Shown here piece after piece: positions 32,953 to 42,387 of a stretch of 64,000 bases of DNA. Origin of the DNA: Nitrososphaerales archaeon (lineage in GTDB: Archaea > Thermoproteota > Nitrososphaeria > Nitrososphaerales > Gagatemarchaeaceae). The notes beneath the pieces were generated by a model. The model was given only the letters and a program-made list of their open reading frames with translations. It was not told the origin of the DNA and ran no database searches. Each line of letters starts with the position of its first letter. Positions within the stretch are counted from its first letter, which is position 1. The DNA is taken from assembly GCA_032906765.1 (NCBI GenBank), contig JAJTZB010000005.1, positions 62,001 through 126,000 on the forward strand. The letters are read 5' to 3'. The translations under genes and the position numbers were made by a program.

Positions 32953-34052
32953 CTGGTCGCTCCTGAGACCGCGTCTTCTACAAGCTCGGCGAGCGCAGGG
33001 GCGGCTGTCAGCCCGGGGGACTCGATTCCGACAAGGTTCACGACCCGCCTCCTCCTGTCGATGTCGATGACGAAGTCCTTCGTGGGCGAGAGCGGCCTGA
33101 CGCCCGTGTAGACTCGAACAAGCTTCCCTGCGTCGGCGAGGAGGGGACCGAACTTCTGCGTCAGCAGTTTCACGTCCTCATCCGTAAACGTGTTGTCGTC
33201 CTTGGACCGGGTGACTCTCAGGGTAGGGCCGAAGATTGTGGTGCCGTCCACAGCGGGGATTATCGCGCCCCCCTTGGTCCTGGAGCCGACGCTGACAGGC
33301 AGGGGAGCGATTATGGTCTTCAGGCTCAGGCCGGAGTAGACGGCCATCACGCCGAGGCCCGGCTCCAGCCTGCCCAGGTCCCTGCCCAGCAGCTTCGCGA
33401 TGTCGTCCGAATGCAGTCCTGCGGCGTTCACCACGTACCTCGCCATGAAGTCCCCCTTGCTCGTTCTGAGCAACGTCGAGCTCTCGCCGACCTCCGCTCC
33501 AGTCACTTCGCAACCAAACTCGAGTACCACTCCCCTGCCCTCGAGAGCCTGCTTCAGCCTGGCCACCAAGGACGCCGCGTCCACTGTGCCGTAGCCGTGG
33601 ACGACGACTCCCGCGGTCACGGACTCCGCAAGCGAGGGCTCGAGCTTCCTGAGGCTGGAACCGCGCATCAGCTGGGTTCTGAATTGCCCGCGGAGGTTTG
33701 CGAGGAGGTAGACGTACGCGAAGAACAGGACGGGAAGCCTCAGCCATCCCCTCACGACGAGCAGGGCCGGCATCCTGAGGAGCTTGACGTCCAGCTCACT
33801 GCAGAGGCTGTCGTACATCGCGTTTCCCTTTCTGGCCAGCTTGCTCTTTACCGAACCGAAGGGTAGCTGCACCACGTGAATCACGTTCGCCTGGCCCGAC
33901 GTGACTCCCATTCCGGCGTCGCCATTCTTCTCGAGCAAGCACACGCGCATCTGCCTTCCGGAGAGCCTGTACGTCACCATGAGGCCGACAATCCCCGCCC
34001 CTATGACTGCGACGTCGAAGACGCTCCCACTCTTATCCAAGGGGACGTTCAA
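32949..34052 (-). CDS. FAD-dependent glycerol-3-phosphate/2-hydroxyacid-type dehydrogenase
   Basis: About 367 residues, DAO superfamily. VFDVAVIGAGIVGLMVTYRLS is the ADP-binding Rossmann motif; LLEKNGDAGMGVTSGQANVIH and the C-terminal GIESPGLTAAPALAELV are typical of GlpA/LhgO-like enzymes. It should pass electrons from glycerol phosphate or a similar substrate to the quinone pool. I chose TTG 34052 because it overlaps the upstream TGA as TTGA; ATG 34064 and 34094 are alternatives. It forms one operon with the kinase and FAD oxidase downstream. Confidence 0.8.
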   Translation of the reverse strand: MNVPLDKSGSVFDVAVIGAGIVGLMVTYRLSGRQMRVCLLEKNGDAGMGVTSGQANVIHVVQLPFGSVKSKLARKGNAMYDSLCSELDVKLLRMPALLVVRGWLRLPVLFFAYVYLLANLRGQFRTQLMRGSSLRKLEPSLAESVTAGVVVHGYGTVDAASLVARLKQALEGRGVVLEFGCEVTGAEVGESSTLLRTSKGDFMARYVVNAAGLHSDDIAKLLGRDLGRLEPGLGVMAVYSGLSLKTIIAPLPVSVGSRTKGGAIIPAVDGTTIFGPTLRVTRSKDDNTFTDEDVKLLTQKFGPLLADAGKLVRVYTGVRPLSPTKDFVIDIDRRRRVVNLVGIESPGLTAAPALAELVEDAVSGATS

Positions 34053-35230
34053 CCACCCAAGCATCCACAGGATGGCCCAAGCTCGATTGCCCACACCGGG
34101 TGAATCTCTGCCCCGTAGCCGTGGTCTGTGTCAAGCACGAGGGCGCCCGTGATCGTGATTCTGTCTCCAGGCTTCATCAGGTTGAGCTGGGAGGCGAGCG
34201 ACGGCTGCTGAGACGGGACCACCTCAGCGTGCATGAGACCGGCTTCGAGCACCAAGTTCCCGATCGAGAGCGTCTGGGCATATGGCTGGTCGAGCCTGAT
34301 GTCAATCCCGAAGTCGTTGTCGTTGGACGGGCCGTACTGGGGCGTGATGCCCTCGACCACCCCGCTGACCGTCACGCAGGTGCTCAGGACCCGGAGCCTC
34401 TGTGGTCCCCACACGCCGCTCTGGACAGTGCCGGCTCCGGCGATGTTCCCCTGCATGCAGGAGGACGAGGAGTTCGTCTGCATCCACTGGGACGCAATGA
34501 GCGAGTCGGGATAGAGGGGGTAGAATGCATTGCGCGTGTTGTAGGAGAGTGCGAGGGTGTTGCTCGCCAGCGAAACAGGCAAGAGGACGACGGCAGCGAC
34601 CAAGGTGAGCGCGAGGATTCGCCTTGAAGCCTCCGCCTTCAGGCCGGCCCAAGTGGAAGCCAGAAGGACTGCGAGGCCGACGACCGTGGCCACCGGAATC
34701 CAGAACGGGCTAGCGGACAAGAAGACGCCGAAGGTGGATGTCAGCGCAGCCCCAGCCAGGAGCAACCCCCCCGGCTTGCCCCCGCTGACTCCTCTGGCGA
34801 TGATGTAAGCTGGAAGTATGAACGCGCCGTCGAAGAAAGTCATGGGCGTGCTCGCCGCGTCGCCGCCGTAAAAGACCAAGCCGAGGACTGTAGCCAGGGC
34901 TGTGCCGAGGAGGACCACGCCCATAGATGCACCGAGGGGACCGATGCGCCGCTTCAACTTCGCAAGGGCGAAGACCTGCAGGGGCCTCACTAGGGCCGCA
35001 CCAACGACGAGCAGGGTGAATGCGGAGTGAGTGTACGCGACCAAGCCCAGGGCCGCGGTGTTGGCTACTAGGAAGACAGCAGTCGCGGGGACGGGGTCCA
35101 TCAAGAGGCCTGCGGTCAGCATTCCCAGGGCGCTAGCGCCGTAGCCGAAGAACAGGTACGCGACATTGCCAACGGTCAGCGACGTGACGAAGGTGAGGAT
35201 GGCGGTGAACGCGTACGTCTTGTCCTTCAT
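34049..35230 (-). CDS. Membrane protein with C-terminal OB-like outside domain
   Basis: 393 residues. About eight helices span residues 8-220; the remaining 170 residues are predicted outside and contain a CVTVSGVVEG...GDRITITGALVLDTDHGYGAEIHPV pattern that resembles an OB-fold. The N-terminal part recalls ECF/BioY-type substrate-binding membrane proteins but no firm match is seen. It leads the operon with the GlpA-like gene. A TATA-like GGTTATATGAC at 35262-35272 is about 35 bases before ATG 35230. Confidence 0.7.
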   Translation of the reverse strand: MKDKTYAFTAILTFVTSLTVGNVAYLFFGYGASALGMLTAGLLMDPVPATAVFLVANTAALGLVAYTHSAFTLLVVGAALVRPLQVFALAKLKRRIGPLGASMGVVLLGTALATVLGLVFYGGDAASTPMTFFDGAFILPAYIIARGVSGGKPGGLLLAGAALTSTFGVFLSASPFWIPVATVVGLAVLLASTWAGLKAEASRRILALTLVAAVVLLPVSLASNTLALSYNTRNAFYPLYPDSLIASQWMQTNSSSSCMQGNIAGAGTVQSGVWGPQRLRVLSTCVTVSGVVEGITPQYGPSNDNDFGIDIRLDQPYAQTLSIGNLVLEAGLMHAEVVPSQQPSLASQLNLMKPGDRITITGALVLDTDHGYGAEIHPVWAIELGPSCGCLGG

Positions 35231-35261
35231 CCGATCACTGATTCGCCCTCACGGCCTCTCA

Positions 35262-35272
35262 GTCATATAACC
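35262..35272 (-). promoter_or_regulatory. TATA-like box of the glycerol-type operon
   Basis: GGTTATATGAC on the reverse strand, 32-42 bases before ATG 35230; the leader would be only a few bases. Confidence 0.5.
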
Positions 35273-35450
35273 TCTCTATGGTAGACAATCGTGGGTCGGC
35301 GAGCGCCTTTTTCCTTCTATTGAAGGACGGAAGCTGCCATCGTCTCACGCCGCACGAGTCACATTCGGGCAGTGGCAAATCCATAGATAACCTGGGGAGG
35401 GGTCAGATTGCCGCGAGTGTGATAGAGGCTTGTCACCCAGAGGAACAAGA

Positions 35451-36503
35451 TTGAGGGTCTGGCTTGATGTACTCACGCCAAAACAAGTCCTCTTCTTCGC
35501 CCCTGTCGTAGAGGCGCTCCGGAAGAGAGGATGCGAGGTCCTGGCTACGTCGAGGAAGTACAGAGAGGTCGAACCCGTCGCCAGGATGCAGGGCTTGGAC
35601 CTGAAGTATGTGGGCGAGAGGGGCGGAAAGGATCCGGTCGATCAACTGCTGGCTGCCACGAAGCGCCAGGCGGAAATCATTCCCATCGTCAAGAGGTTCA
35701 GGCCGGACGTGGCCTTGTCCGTGGCCTCCGCAGTCTGTGCGCGTGTCTCGTTCGGATTGCGCGTGAAGCACATCGCAGTCAACGACTCGCCTCATTCACA
35801 AGTTGCTGGGCGCCTCTCCCTGCCACTGACTCACCACCTCCTCTGCCCCTGGGTCGTCCCCTACGAGGCGTGGTCCCAATACGGCCTCACCCGCTCGATG
35901 ATAACCCGCTACCGGGCGCTCGACCCCGCGGCTTGGCTGAAGCGCAGGGCGAAGGAGGGCCCGTTCCCCGATCTTGACCCCGCCAGGAGGACAATCACAG
36001 TCAGGCTCGAGGAGAGCTACGCGCCCTACATGGCCGGCACAGACAAGACCATCTCCGACGCAGTGCTCCTAGGCATCGCCGAAGCTTTCCCAAACCAGAA
36101 CCTTGTCGCGCTCTGCCGCTATGGCGACCAGCTCGGTCGTGTGAAGGCGAGGTTCGGCACAAGATACGTGGTGCCCGAAGAGGTCGTCGACGGGAGGGCG
36201 CTGCTGGCGAGGACGGACGTCTTCGTCGGGATGGGCGGGACCATGACGGCCGAATCAGCCCTGATGGGCGTGCCGACCGTGTCCATGTTCCAGGGTTCGC
36301 TCTACACTGAGAAGTACCTAGAGTCCGTCGGGCTCCTTGCGAAGGCGTCCAAACCAGAACAGCTGGTCCGCCAGGTGAAGCGGCTCTTGGACGAGAGGCA
36401 AAGGCGCGAAATCTCGACGAAGGCCGCGAAGGTGCTAGACTCCATGGATGACCCTGTGCCGATAGTCGCCCGCCAGATAATCAAGGCGGCCAAGCAAGGC
36501 TAA
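35451..36503 (+). CDS. DUF354 family protein (MurG-like glycosyltransferase fold)
   Basis: 350 residues. The start MRVWLDVLTPKQVLFFAPVVEALRKRGCEVLATSR is the DUF354 N-terminus, and VDGRALLARTDVFVGMGGTMTAESALMGVPTVSMFQG near 250-286 is the GT-B-type donor-binding region. The family is archaeal and presumed to transfer sugars; substrate unknown. TTG 35451 is preceded by AGAGG at good spacing and gives the canonical N-terminus, so I prefer it to TTG 35430. Confidence 0.87.
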   Translation: MRVWLDVLTPKQVLFFAPVVEALRKRGCEVLATSRKYREVEPVARMQGLDLKYVGERGGKDPVDQLLAATKRQAEIIPIVKRFRPDVALSVASAVCARVSFGLRVKHIAVNDSPHSQVAGRLSLPLTHHLLCPWVVPYEAWSQYGLTRSMITRYRALDPAAWLKRRAKEGPFPDLDPARRTITVRLEESYAPYMAGTDKTISDAVLLGIAEAFPNQNLVALCRYGDQLGRVKARFGTRYVVPEEVVDGRALLARTDVFVGMGGTMTAESALMGVPTVSMFQGSLYTEKYLESVGLLAKASKPEQLVRQVKRLLDERQRREISTKAAKVLDSMDDPVPIVARQIIKAAKQG

Positions 36504-36541
36504 ATCACCTGCCTGACCCAGCGTGAATCGGTAGCCCGAGC

Positions 36542-36632
36542 AGCCCGGTGGAGGAGCAATCCGCTGAGTGTAGTCGGTCAAGCATAGGGGCCTTTGGAGC
36601 CCTTGACAGAGGTTCGAATCCTCTCCGGGCTA
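36542..36632 (+). tRNA. tRNA-Gln (TTG) with a 16-17 base insertion before the D arm
   Basis: Acceptor AGCCCGG (36542-36548) pairs fully with CCGGGCT (36625-36631), followed by A and an encoded CCA (36633-36635). The anticodon stem GGGGC/GCCCT encloses CTTTGGA, giving anticodon TTG. The T arm is AGAGG-TTCGAAT-CCTCT. D arm: GTGT ... GCAT. Between the acceptor and D stem there are about 16-17 extra bases (near 36551-36567), read best as an intron; GTGG and CCGC within it can pair. A second AGCCCG copy sits just upstream at 36533. Confidence 0.85.
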
Positions 36633-36706
36633 CCACTATTCAGGGGCTAGAACAAACCAGGTTAATACGACCACCCGTAGACTAAACAGAACCATCAAGT
36701 GTCGGA

Positions 36707-36713
36707 TTTATTA
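36707..36713 (+). promoter_or_regulatory. TATA-like box of adenine deaminase
   Basis: TTTATTA lies 24-30 bases before ATG 36737, so the transcript should be leaderless. Confidence 0.5.
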
Positions 36714-36736
36714 GAAAGCTACGAAAAAACGTCATA

Positions 36737-38509
36737 ATGTCCGTTCCCTCAAGCGAATACGTTTCAGCCGCATTGGGCACGAGGGGCCTGACGCTCCTGA
36801 TTCGGAACGCCACATTGCTGAACGTCTTCACAGGGGAAACATACGAGACTTCGATAGGCGTGTATCAAGACAGAATAGTCTACGTCGGCACAGCCTCGGA
36901 GGGTCTTACGGCAACCGAGACGATAGATGCAAAAGGCATGATAGCCATACCGGGCTTGATAGACTCTCATCTGCATGTCGAGAGCAGCATGGTCACTCCG
37001 TCGAAGTTTGCGGAAGCAACGCTCCCCCACGGATTGACAACAGCATTCGCCGATCCACACGAGATTGCAAACGTCATGGGGAAACAAGGTGTGAGAGCAA
37101 TGATAGAGGACAGCAGAGGTCTACCGTTGAAGTTATACTTCTATGTTCCAACATGCGTTCCTGAGTCGAAAGCAGTCACAGCCGGAGCAGAACTGACATC
37201 CAGTGACATCGAAGAAATGCTTGGCTGGCCGGGGATATGGGGATTGGGCGAAGTCATGGACTATCCGGCCGTTCTGAGAGGAGAACAAAAGATGGTGAAC
37301 ATTCTCAAATCGGGGATTGAACACGACGCTGTGGTAGACGGTCACGCTCCTCTTCTGTCCGGCCGCGAACTTAACGCGTACATTGCGTCTGGGGTCGAGG
37401 CTGATCACGAGATTTTCACAGTTCAGACCATGCTAGAGAAGTTCAGGCTTGGCATGTACGTGAAGCTAAGGGGTCCATACGTTCTTGACACGAAGAAGTT
37501 CGTAAAAGGACTAAAGCGCATTCTCCATCCGTACAACTTGATTCTTTGTACTGATGACGTCATGCCGGACAATCTCGCAAATTTGGGACATCTCGACTAC
37601 GTCTGCAGGACATTCATTGAAGAAGGTATGGACCCTGTGGAAGTAGTAAGGAGCGCCACTTTGAGGCCGGCCCTGCACATGAGAATGCATCGACTGGGCG
37701 CCATCTCGCCCGGTCGAGTAGCTGACATAGTGCTGCTCAAGAGCCTCAAGAAATTCGCTGTCGAGCTCGTCGTAGCCAACGGAGTGCCGGTGGCCAAGCA
37801 GGGGAAGATGCTGGTCGATTTAGAAAAGAGGACCTTTGACAGCTCGGCAAGGAATACGATGAAGCTCAAGCCTCTCAAATTGGAGGATTTCGATGTGCAT
37901 CCTCCTCTCGTGAACGGTTCTGTCTACGTCAACGCCATAGACTTCCGCAATTCCAAGAAGCACAAGGATGAAGGAGAAAGATTCTTCGAGATGGTTCTCA
38001 CAAAGCTGAACAAAGTGAGGGTGGACATCAAGAATGGCCAGCTCTCTCTCGGGAATGTCGCGCTTGTGTTCGTCTTCGAAAGACATGGGAAGAACGGAGG
38101 AAAGGCCTTCGGCTTTGTGAGAAACCTCATAGGCAGTGGGGCTGTGGCAACTACCGTGGCGCACGACGCCCATAACCTTCTGGTCGTGGGAACAGATGCT
38201 AGAGATATGCAAGCGGCTGCCAATCTTGTTATAGAAAGCAAAGGTGGCATTGCCGCAGTGAAGGGGCTGAAGACCCTGGCCCGGATAAAACTGCCAATTG
38301 CTGGTCTGATGTCAGATCAGCCTCTTGAGCAAGTCTCCAAGGAAATGCAAGCGCTGCGCAACGCATTCAAGAAGATAGGTGTCCTCGATCATCCCTACAT
38401 GCCACTACCGTGTCTTCTCGCACTCTCTGTGATTCCTCACGCCAGGATAACTGACAAAGGCATTTTTGATGTGGATAAGCAGAGATTTGTAGTGCCTTTT
38501 GTCGCTTGA
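36737..38509 (+). CDS. ade: Adenine deaminase
   Basis: 590 residues, the usual length of this amidohydrolase. Metal-binding GLIDSHLHVESSM (about 74-86) holds the His-x-His and Glu; GHAPLL near 201-206 and LCTDDVMPDN near 275-284 add the remaining His and Asp. The C-terminal domain with GGIAAVKG and LPLPIAGLMSD-like sequence is the adenine-deaminase-specific half. It converts adenine to hypoxanthine and ammonia. It opens the nitrogen-compound island and would feed the xanthine dehydrogenase-type enzymes next to it. Confidence 0.93.
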   Translation: MSVPSSEYVSAALGTRGLTLLIRNATLLNVFTGETYETSIGVYQDRIVYVGTASEGLTATETIDAKGMIAIPGLIDSHLHVESSMVTPSKFAEATLPHGLTTAFADPHEIANVMGKQGVRAMIEDSRGLPLKLYFYVPTCVPESKAVTAGAELTSSDIEEMLGWPGIWGLGEVMDYPAVLRGEQKMVNILKSGIEHDAVVDGHAPLLSGRELNAYIASGVEADHEIFTVQTMLEKFRLGMYVKLRGPYVLDTKKFVKGLKRILHPYNLILCTDDVMPDNLANLGHLDYVCRTFIEEGMDPVEVVRSATLRPALHMRMHRLGAISPGRVADIVLLKSLKKFAVELVVANGVPVAKQGKMLVDLEKRTFDSSARNTMKLKPLKLEDFDVHPPLVNGSVYVNAIDFRNSKKHKDEGERFFEMVLTKLNKVRVDIKNGQLSLGNVALVFVFERHGKNGGKAFGFVRNLIGSGAVATTVAHDAHNLLVVGTDARDMQAAANLVIESKGGIAAVKGLKTLARIKLPIAGLMSDQPLEQVSKEMQALRNAFKKIGVLDHPYMPLPCLLALSVIPHARITDKGIFDVDKQRFVVPFVA

Positions 38510-38685
38510 GCAGTTGGTAGTGCGAGGATTTTTCAAACGAGTGAAGAGCAAAAACGAGTTCAGTCTAGGGCTGATCCTCTCGAGTCCAAGAGTGCAAAGA
38601 AGCCAGGTCAGTGTATGAAAAGTTGCAGCTCCTCTCGCTCAGAAACTCTGAGAATTCATTGGCGCGAACACGCTCAGGCTGAGGA

Positions 38686-41034
38686 TCAGAGAGATGGCTG
38701 GGTCTGTTTCTGCTTCGCTCCCATCAGGACTTTCTCAGAAGTTACTGGGAGGTCGTCCACAGAGACTCCCGTCGCGTTGAGGACTGCGTTCCGTATTGCG
38801 GGTGCGGGGAGGACTATGGGGGGCTCCGCGATGATCTTCGCGCCGAAGGGGCCTAGCGGCCCGGGAACCTCCACGATGTACGCCTTGAATTCAGGGGGGA
38901 TGTCCATCGACGTGGGAATGTAGTAATCGCCCAAGTTGGGGTTGATCACGAACCCTTCCTTCTGCACGAGCTCCTCCATGGTGGCATAGCCTATACCCTG
39001 GACCGTGCCGCCGTAGATCTGGCCCAGAACCCCGCCGGGATTGACCGCCCTGCCCACGTCGTAGGCGGTGTGGACCCCTAGAACCCTATACCATCCCGTT
39101 TCGGTGTCCACCTCCACCTCGGCCACCAGCGCTCCCCAAGTGTACTGCAGGTAGGGCGTTCCCTGTCCAGTCTCCGGGTCCCAAGGAGCGGGCGGAGCCA
39201 TGTAGAACCCATCTTCATCCATCTTGATGCCCCTCCTGTAGGACTCGGCCACAAGGGCTTCCCAGGAGACCGAAGTAGATGGGTTGCGGCGGTCGAAGGC
39301 TATTCCGTCGACTATGGCCAAGCTCGCGCCGCTCACCTTCAGCATTTCCGCTGCCACCGCGTCAAGCCGACTTCTCAGCTTCCCTGCGGCCAACAGGGCC
39401 GCGTTTCCGCCAATCACCACCACCCTAGACGCGACCGTGGGACCGCTCTCTCGATGTTTGGACGTGTCGGGCCGTTCCATCTTGAAACGACTCAGCGGCA
39501 CGCCCAGGACGCTGGAGGCCACCTGCATCATGCCGGACACGGCGCCAGTGCCGTACTCCGTCAGGCCGGTGCCAAATGATATCGTGCCGTCCTTCTCGAT
39601 TTCAATGTGGACGGCGCCGTAGTCGTTCCCCTCCGGACCTAGGGAGTTCCCGTGCATCAAGAGGGAGATGCCCAGCCCCCTCCTGACGGTCCCCGTCTGA
39701 GCCTTGTACCGGGAGTTCTTCTCCCAGTAGTTGCTGGAGGCAACCACCTTTTCGAGGCACTGAGGAAGCCCGCAGCTGTCGTCCATAAGAGCCCCCGTGG
39801 CGTTTCTTTTCCCAGGGACCAGCATGTTCTTCAGCCGAAACTCCAGAGGGTCGATGCCCAGCTTGTGGGCCAGCTCCTCGATTTGGCTCTCGATTGCGAA
39901 GATGGCCTGGGGGCCGCCGAAACCCCTCAAGCTCCCGGCATAGGTGTTGTCTGTGTACACTAGATAGGAGTCGGCCTTCACACTGGGCACTTCGTAGGCA
40001 CCGGTGCAGTGAAAGGTTGCCCGCATTATCACAAGGACGCCCAGAGATGCGTAGGCTCCCGTGTCGCTCACGAGCCTCGCCTCGTCGGCGAGGAGCAAGC
40101 CATCGGAGGTCACTCCAGTCTTGTGTCTGATGATGAAAGGATGCCTCTTGGTATGCATGATCATGGAATCTTCTCTGTCGAGGCTGCAAAAGACGGGCTT
40201 GCCGTACTTGACTGCTGCCAGTGAAGCGGTGGAGCAAACGTCGAAGGGTGTTTCGTCGGACTTGGGGCCGAAGGCGCCGCCCGTGACCGCCTGGATGACG
40301 CGGACCTTTCCTAGGGGCAGGTTGAGAACCTTCGCGACAGCGGCCTGAGTGTGATGAGGGCTCTGCATGGAGCCAATTACGGTAACACCACCATCTCCGG
40401 ATGGGATTGCCATGCCCATTTCTGGCTCCAGGGGCGCGGCGTCTTGGAACTGGGTTCTGTACGTCTTCTCCAGAACTAGATCGGACTGGGAGAAGCCCTT
40501 CTCCACGTCGCCCTTCCTGATTCTCATCTGCTTGGCGACGTTGCCGTTGGGATGTAACTTGATTGCGTCAGGCTTCAGTGCTTCGAGGGGATCGAAGACA
40601 GCAGGCAGAGATTCGTATTCGACTTTGATGCTCGCAGCGGCGTCAGCAGCAGCCGGCCAAGTCTCGGCCACGACTGCGCCTATGATGTCGCCAGTGGAGC
40701 GCACTTCGGATTTCGCGAACAGCTGCCTATCCGGCAGGATGCAGCTGGACTCGTTGACGCCGGGGATGTCCCTCCACGTCAAGACGCCCAGGACCCCAGG
40801 GTGCGCCTTCGCTGCTGCCAGCTCCATCCCTCTGATTACTCCGTGGGGGATAGATGAGTGAAAGAGTTTGGCGTATGCTGTGCCTCGGGGTACGAGGTCA
40901 GCCGTGTAGACAGGCTTGCCGAGAACCTTCTCCAGGGAATCTACTCTGGCAACGTTCTCCCCAATGTAGAGTAGGCGCCCCTTCTCTGCCTTCTCCTCAA
41001 TTGACTCGAGGAACTCGGAGACCTGTTCAGTCAT
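38686..41034 (-). CDS. Molybdenum hydroxylase large subunit, set 1 (xanthine dehydrogenase family)
   Basis: 782 residues. Domain order is that of the XdhA/CoxL family: an N-terminal fold (GKPVYTADL) and molybdopterin-binding segments GGAFGPKSDE (usual form GGGFGGK), GSLRGFGGPQAIFAIES, and near the end FGAKIIAEPPIVLPAPAI with the active-site Glu. It oxidises a purine or other N-heterocycle at the Mo site. ATG 41034 overlaps the 2Fe-2S gene stop as ATGA. Motif changes against set 2 suggest another substrate. Confidence 0.9.
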   Translation of the reverse strand: MTEQVSEFLESIEEKAEKGRLLYIGENVARVDSLEKVLGKPVYTADLVPRGTAYAKLFHSSIPHGVIRGMELAAAKAHPGVLGVLTWRDIPGVNESSCILPDRQLFAKSEVRSTGDIIGAVVAETWPAAADAAASIKVEYESLPAVFDPLEALKPDAIKLHPNGNVAKQMRIRKGDVEKGFSQSDLVLEKTYRTQFQDAAPLEPEMGMAIPSGDGGVTVIGSMQSPHHTQAAVAKVLNLPLGKVRVIQAVTGGAFGPKSDETPFDVCSTASLAAVKYGKPVFCSLDREDSMIMHTKRHPFIIRHKTGVTSDGLLLADEARLVSDTGAYASLGVLVIMRATFHCTGAYEVPSVKADSYLVYTDNTYAGSLRGFGGPQAIFAIESQIEELAHKLGIDPLEFRLKNMLVPGKRNATGALMDDSCGLPQCLEKVVASSNYWEKNSRYKAQTGTVRRGLGISLLMHGNSLGPEGNDYGAVHIEIEKDGTISFGTGLTEYGTGAVSGMMQVASSVLGVPLSRFKMERPDTSKHRESGPTVASRVVVIGGNAALLAAGKLRSRLDAVAAEMLKVSGASLAIVDGIAFDRRNPSTSVSWEALVAESYRRGIKMDEDGFYMAPPAPWDPETGQGTPYLQYTWGALVAEVEVDTETGWYRVLGVHTAYDVGRAVNPGGVLGQIYGGTVQGIGYATMEELVQKEGFVINPNLGDYYIPTSMDIPPEFKAYIVEVPGPLGPFGAKIIAEPPIVLPAPAIRNAVLNATGVSVDDLPVTSEKVLMGAKQKQTQPSL

Positions 41035-41486
41035 GGCCTCGCCTCCTTCCTGCACCCCTCCCGGATCGAATCTAGGATTGGGTAGTAGCCCGTGCACCGA
41101 CATAGTATCCCGCTGATTGCCGTCTTGATTTCACCAGTCGAAGGATTGGACGAGTGCTTTGCTAGGTCCCAGGCGGCCAAGAGCATGGCGGGGGTGCAGA
41201 AGCCACACTGAGCGGCGTTGTTGGCAACAAAACTGCCTTGAAACCTCTTCATGACGGGGTCGTCGAGCAACCCCTCCAAGGTCACGACTCTTCTTCCATC
41301 GCACTGCGCAGCCAACATGAGACAGCTGTTCACCAGCTTCCCCTCCACTAGAACAGCGCAGATGCCGCAGTCCCCAGTCCCGCATCCTTCTTTGACCGAC
41401 TTGAGCCCCATCCGCTCTCTGAGGACGTCTATGAGCCTGTCGGTGGAATCTACGTGGAAAGAGTGTTCGGCCCCGTTGACGTTCAA
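41031..41486 (-). CDS. 2Fe-2S subunit of molybdenum hydroxylase, set 1
   Basis: 151 residues. The plant-type cluster motif EGCGTGDCGICAVLVEGKLVNSC (about 33-55) and the second-cluster motif QCGFCTPAM...CRCTGYYPI (about 93-134) provide all eight Cys. It carries electrons from the Mo site to FAD. It lies between the FAD and large subunits in one leftward operon. The TTG start at 41486 leaves a slightly short N-terminus; the frame is open upstream but lacks a standard start. Confidence 0.93.
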   Translation of the reverse strand: MNVNGAEHSFHVDSTDRLIDVLRERMGLKSVKEGCGTGDCGICAVLVEGKLVNSCLMLAAQCDGRRVVTLEGLLDDPVMKRFQGSFVANNAAQCGFCTPAMLLAAWDLAKHSSNPSTGEIKTAISGILCRCTGYYPILDSIREGCRKEARP

Positions 41487-41508
41487 CGTAACGGGATGCT
41501 TCGTCGTC

Positions 41509-42387
41509 TCAGGCCAACCCCCTGATCTTTTCGGAGCAGCGTCGAATCAACCTCTTCAGATAGACCTGCGCCACCTCGGCGCGGTAAGCAGCTGATCCCC
41601 TGAAGTCGCTGGTCAGATCTAGTTCCGAAGCCAACATCCTCTGAGCTTCCGCGATGGTCTCCTCGGAGAGCCTGCGCCCAGCGAGGAACGTCCCAGTCTT
41701 TGCTGCCAGTGCGGGGACGCGACCAGCCACCCTGTTGAGGGCTATTCTCGCCGAGTGGACTGTAAGCAGGTCATCTTCCAAGCTCAGAGAAAGGGCCTCG
41801 TTCACCATGGAGAGGATGAGCATGTTTCGACGGCCCAGCTTCTCGAACGCAGACCAGCTGCGCCCATTGGGAGATTCGAAATAGATCTCGGAGAGGATTT
41901 CCGAAGGCTTCATGGCTGTTGCCCTTTTTCCGACGACGAAGTCCTTCAAGGGGATAGAACGCTCCCCTTTGGCGCTGATTAGCTTCAGCTGGGCATCCAG
42001 CGCCATGAAGACCGGAATCAGGTCTTCGGAGGATGCGGCCGAGCAGATGTTCCCGCCAACGGTGGCAACATTGCGAACCTGCGGGGCCCCGAATAGCTCG
42101 GCGGCCTCATGCACAATCGAAAGCTTCTCGCCAAAAAGGGGGGACTCCAACAGGTCAGTAACAGTGGTGAGAGCCCCCAGCCGGACCACTCCGTCTGACT
42201 GACGGATGTATCTAAAGTCACTCTGAAAGGAGGAGATGTCAAGCAAGACTGCAGGGGCAATCCGCCTCTTTCTGATACGGGGGAGTAGGTCCGTCCCGCT
42301 TGCAAGCACGGCTACATTCCTATCTTCAGGTTCTAGGAACTTCAGCGCGTCGTGCAAGTTCGGTGGTGAGTAAAGCTCGGGGTGCAA
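41509..42387 (-). CDS. FAD subunit of molybdenum hydroxylase, set 1
   Basis: 292 residues. FAD-binding signatures: VLASGTDLLPRIRK (about 27-40) and NVATVGGNICSAASSEDLIP (about 105-124), as in CoxM/XdhB. The C-terminal CO-dehydrogenase flavoprotein domain follows. It passes electrons from the iron-sulfur subunit to the final acceptor. It is the first gene of the three-gene operon, with TTG 42387 preceded by GAGGTG. Confidence 0.92.
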   Translation of the reverse strand: MHPELYSPPNLHDALKFLEPEDRNVAVLASGTDLLPRIRKRRIAPAVLLDISSFQSDFRYIRQSDGVVRLGALTTVTDLLESPLFGEKLSIVHEAAELFGAPQVRNVATVGGNICSAASSEDLIPVFMALDAQLKLISAKGERSIPLKDFVVGKRATAMKPSEILSEIYFESPNGRSWSAFEKLGRRNMLILSMVNEALSLSLEDDLLTVHSARIALNRVAGRVPALAAKTGTFLAGRRLSEETIAEAQRMLASELDLTSDFRGSAAYRAEVAQVYLKRLIRRCSEKIRGLA

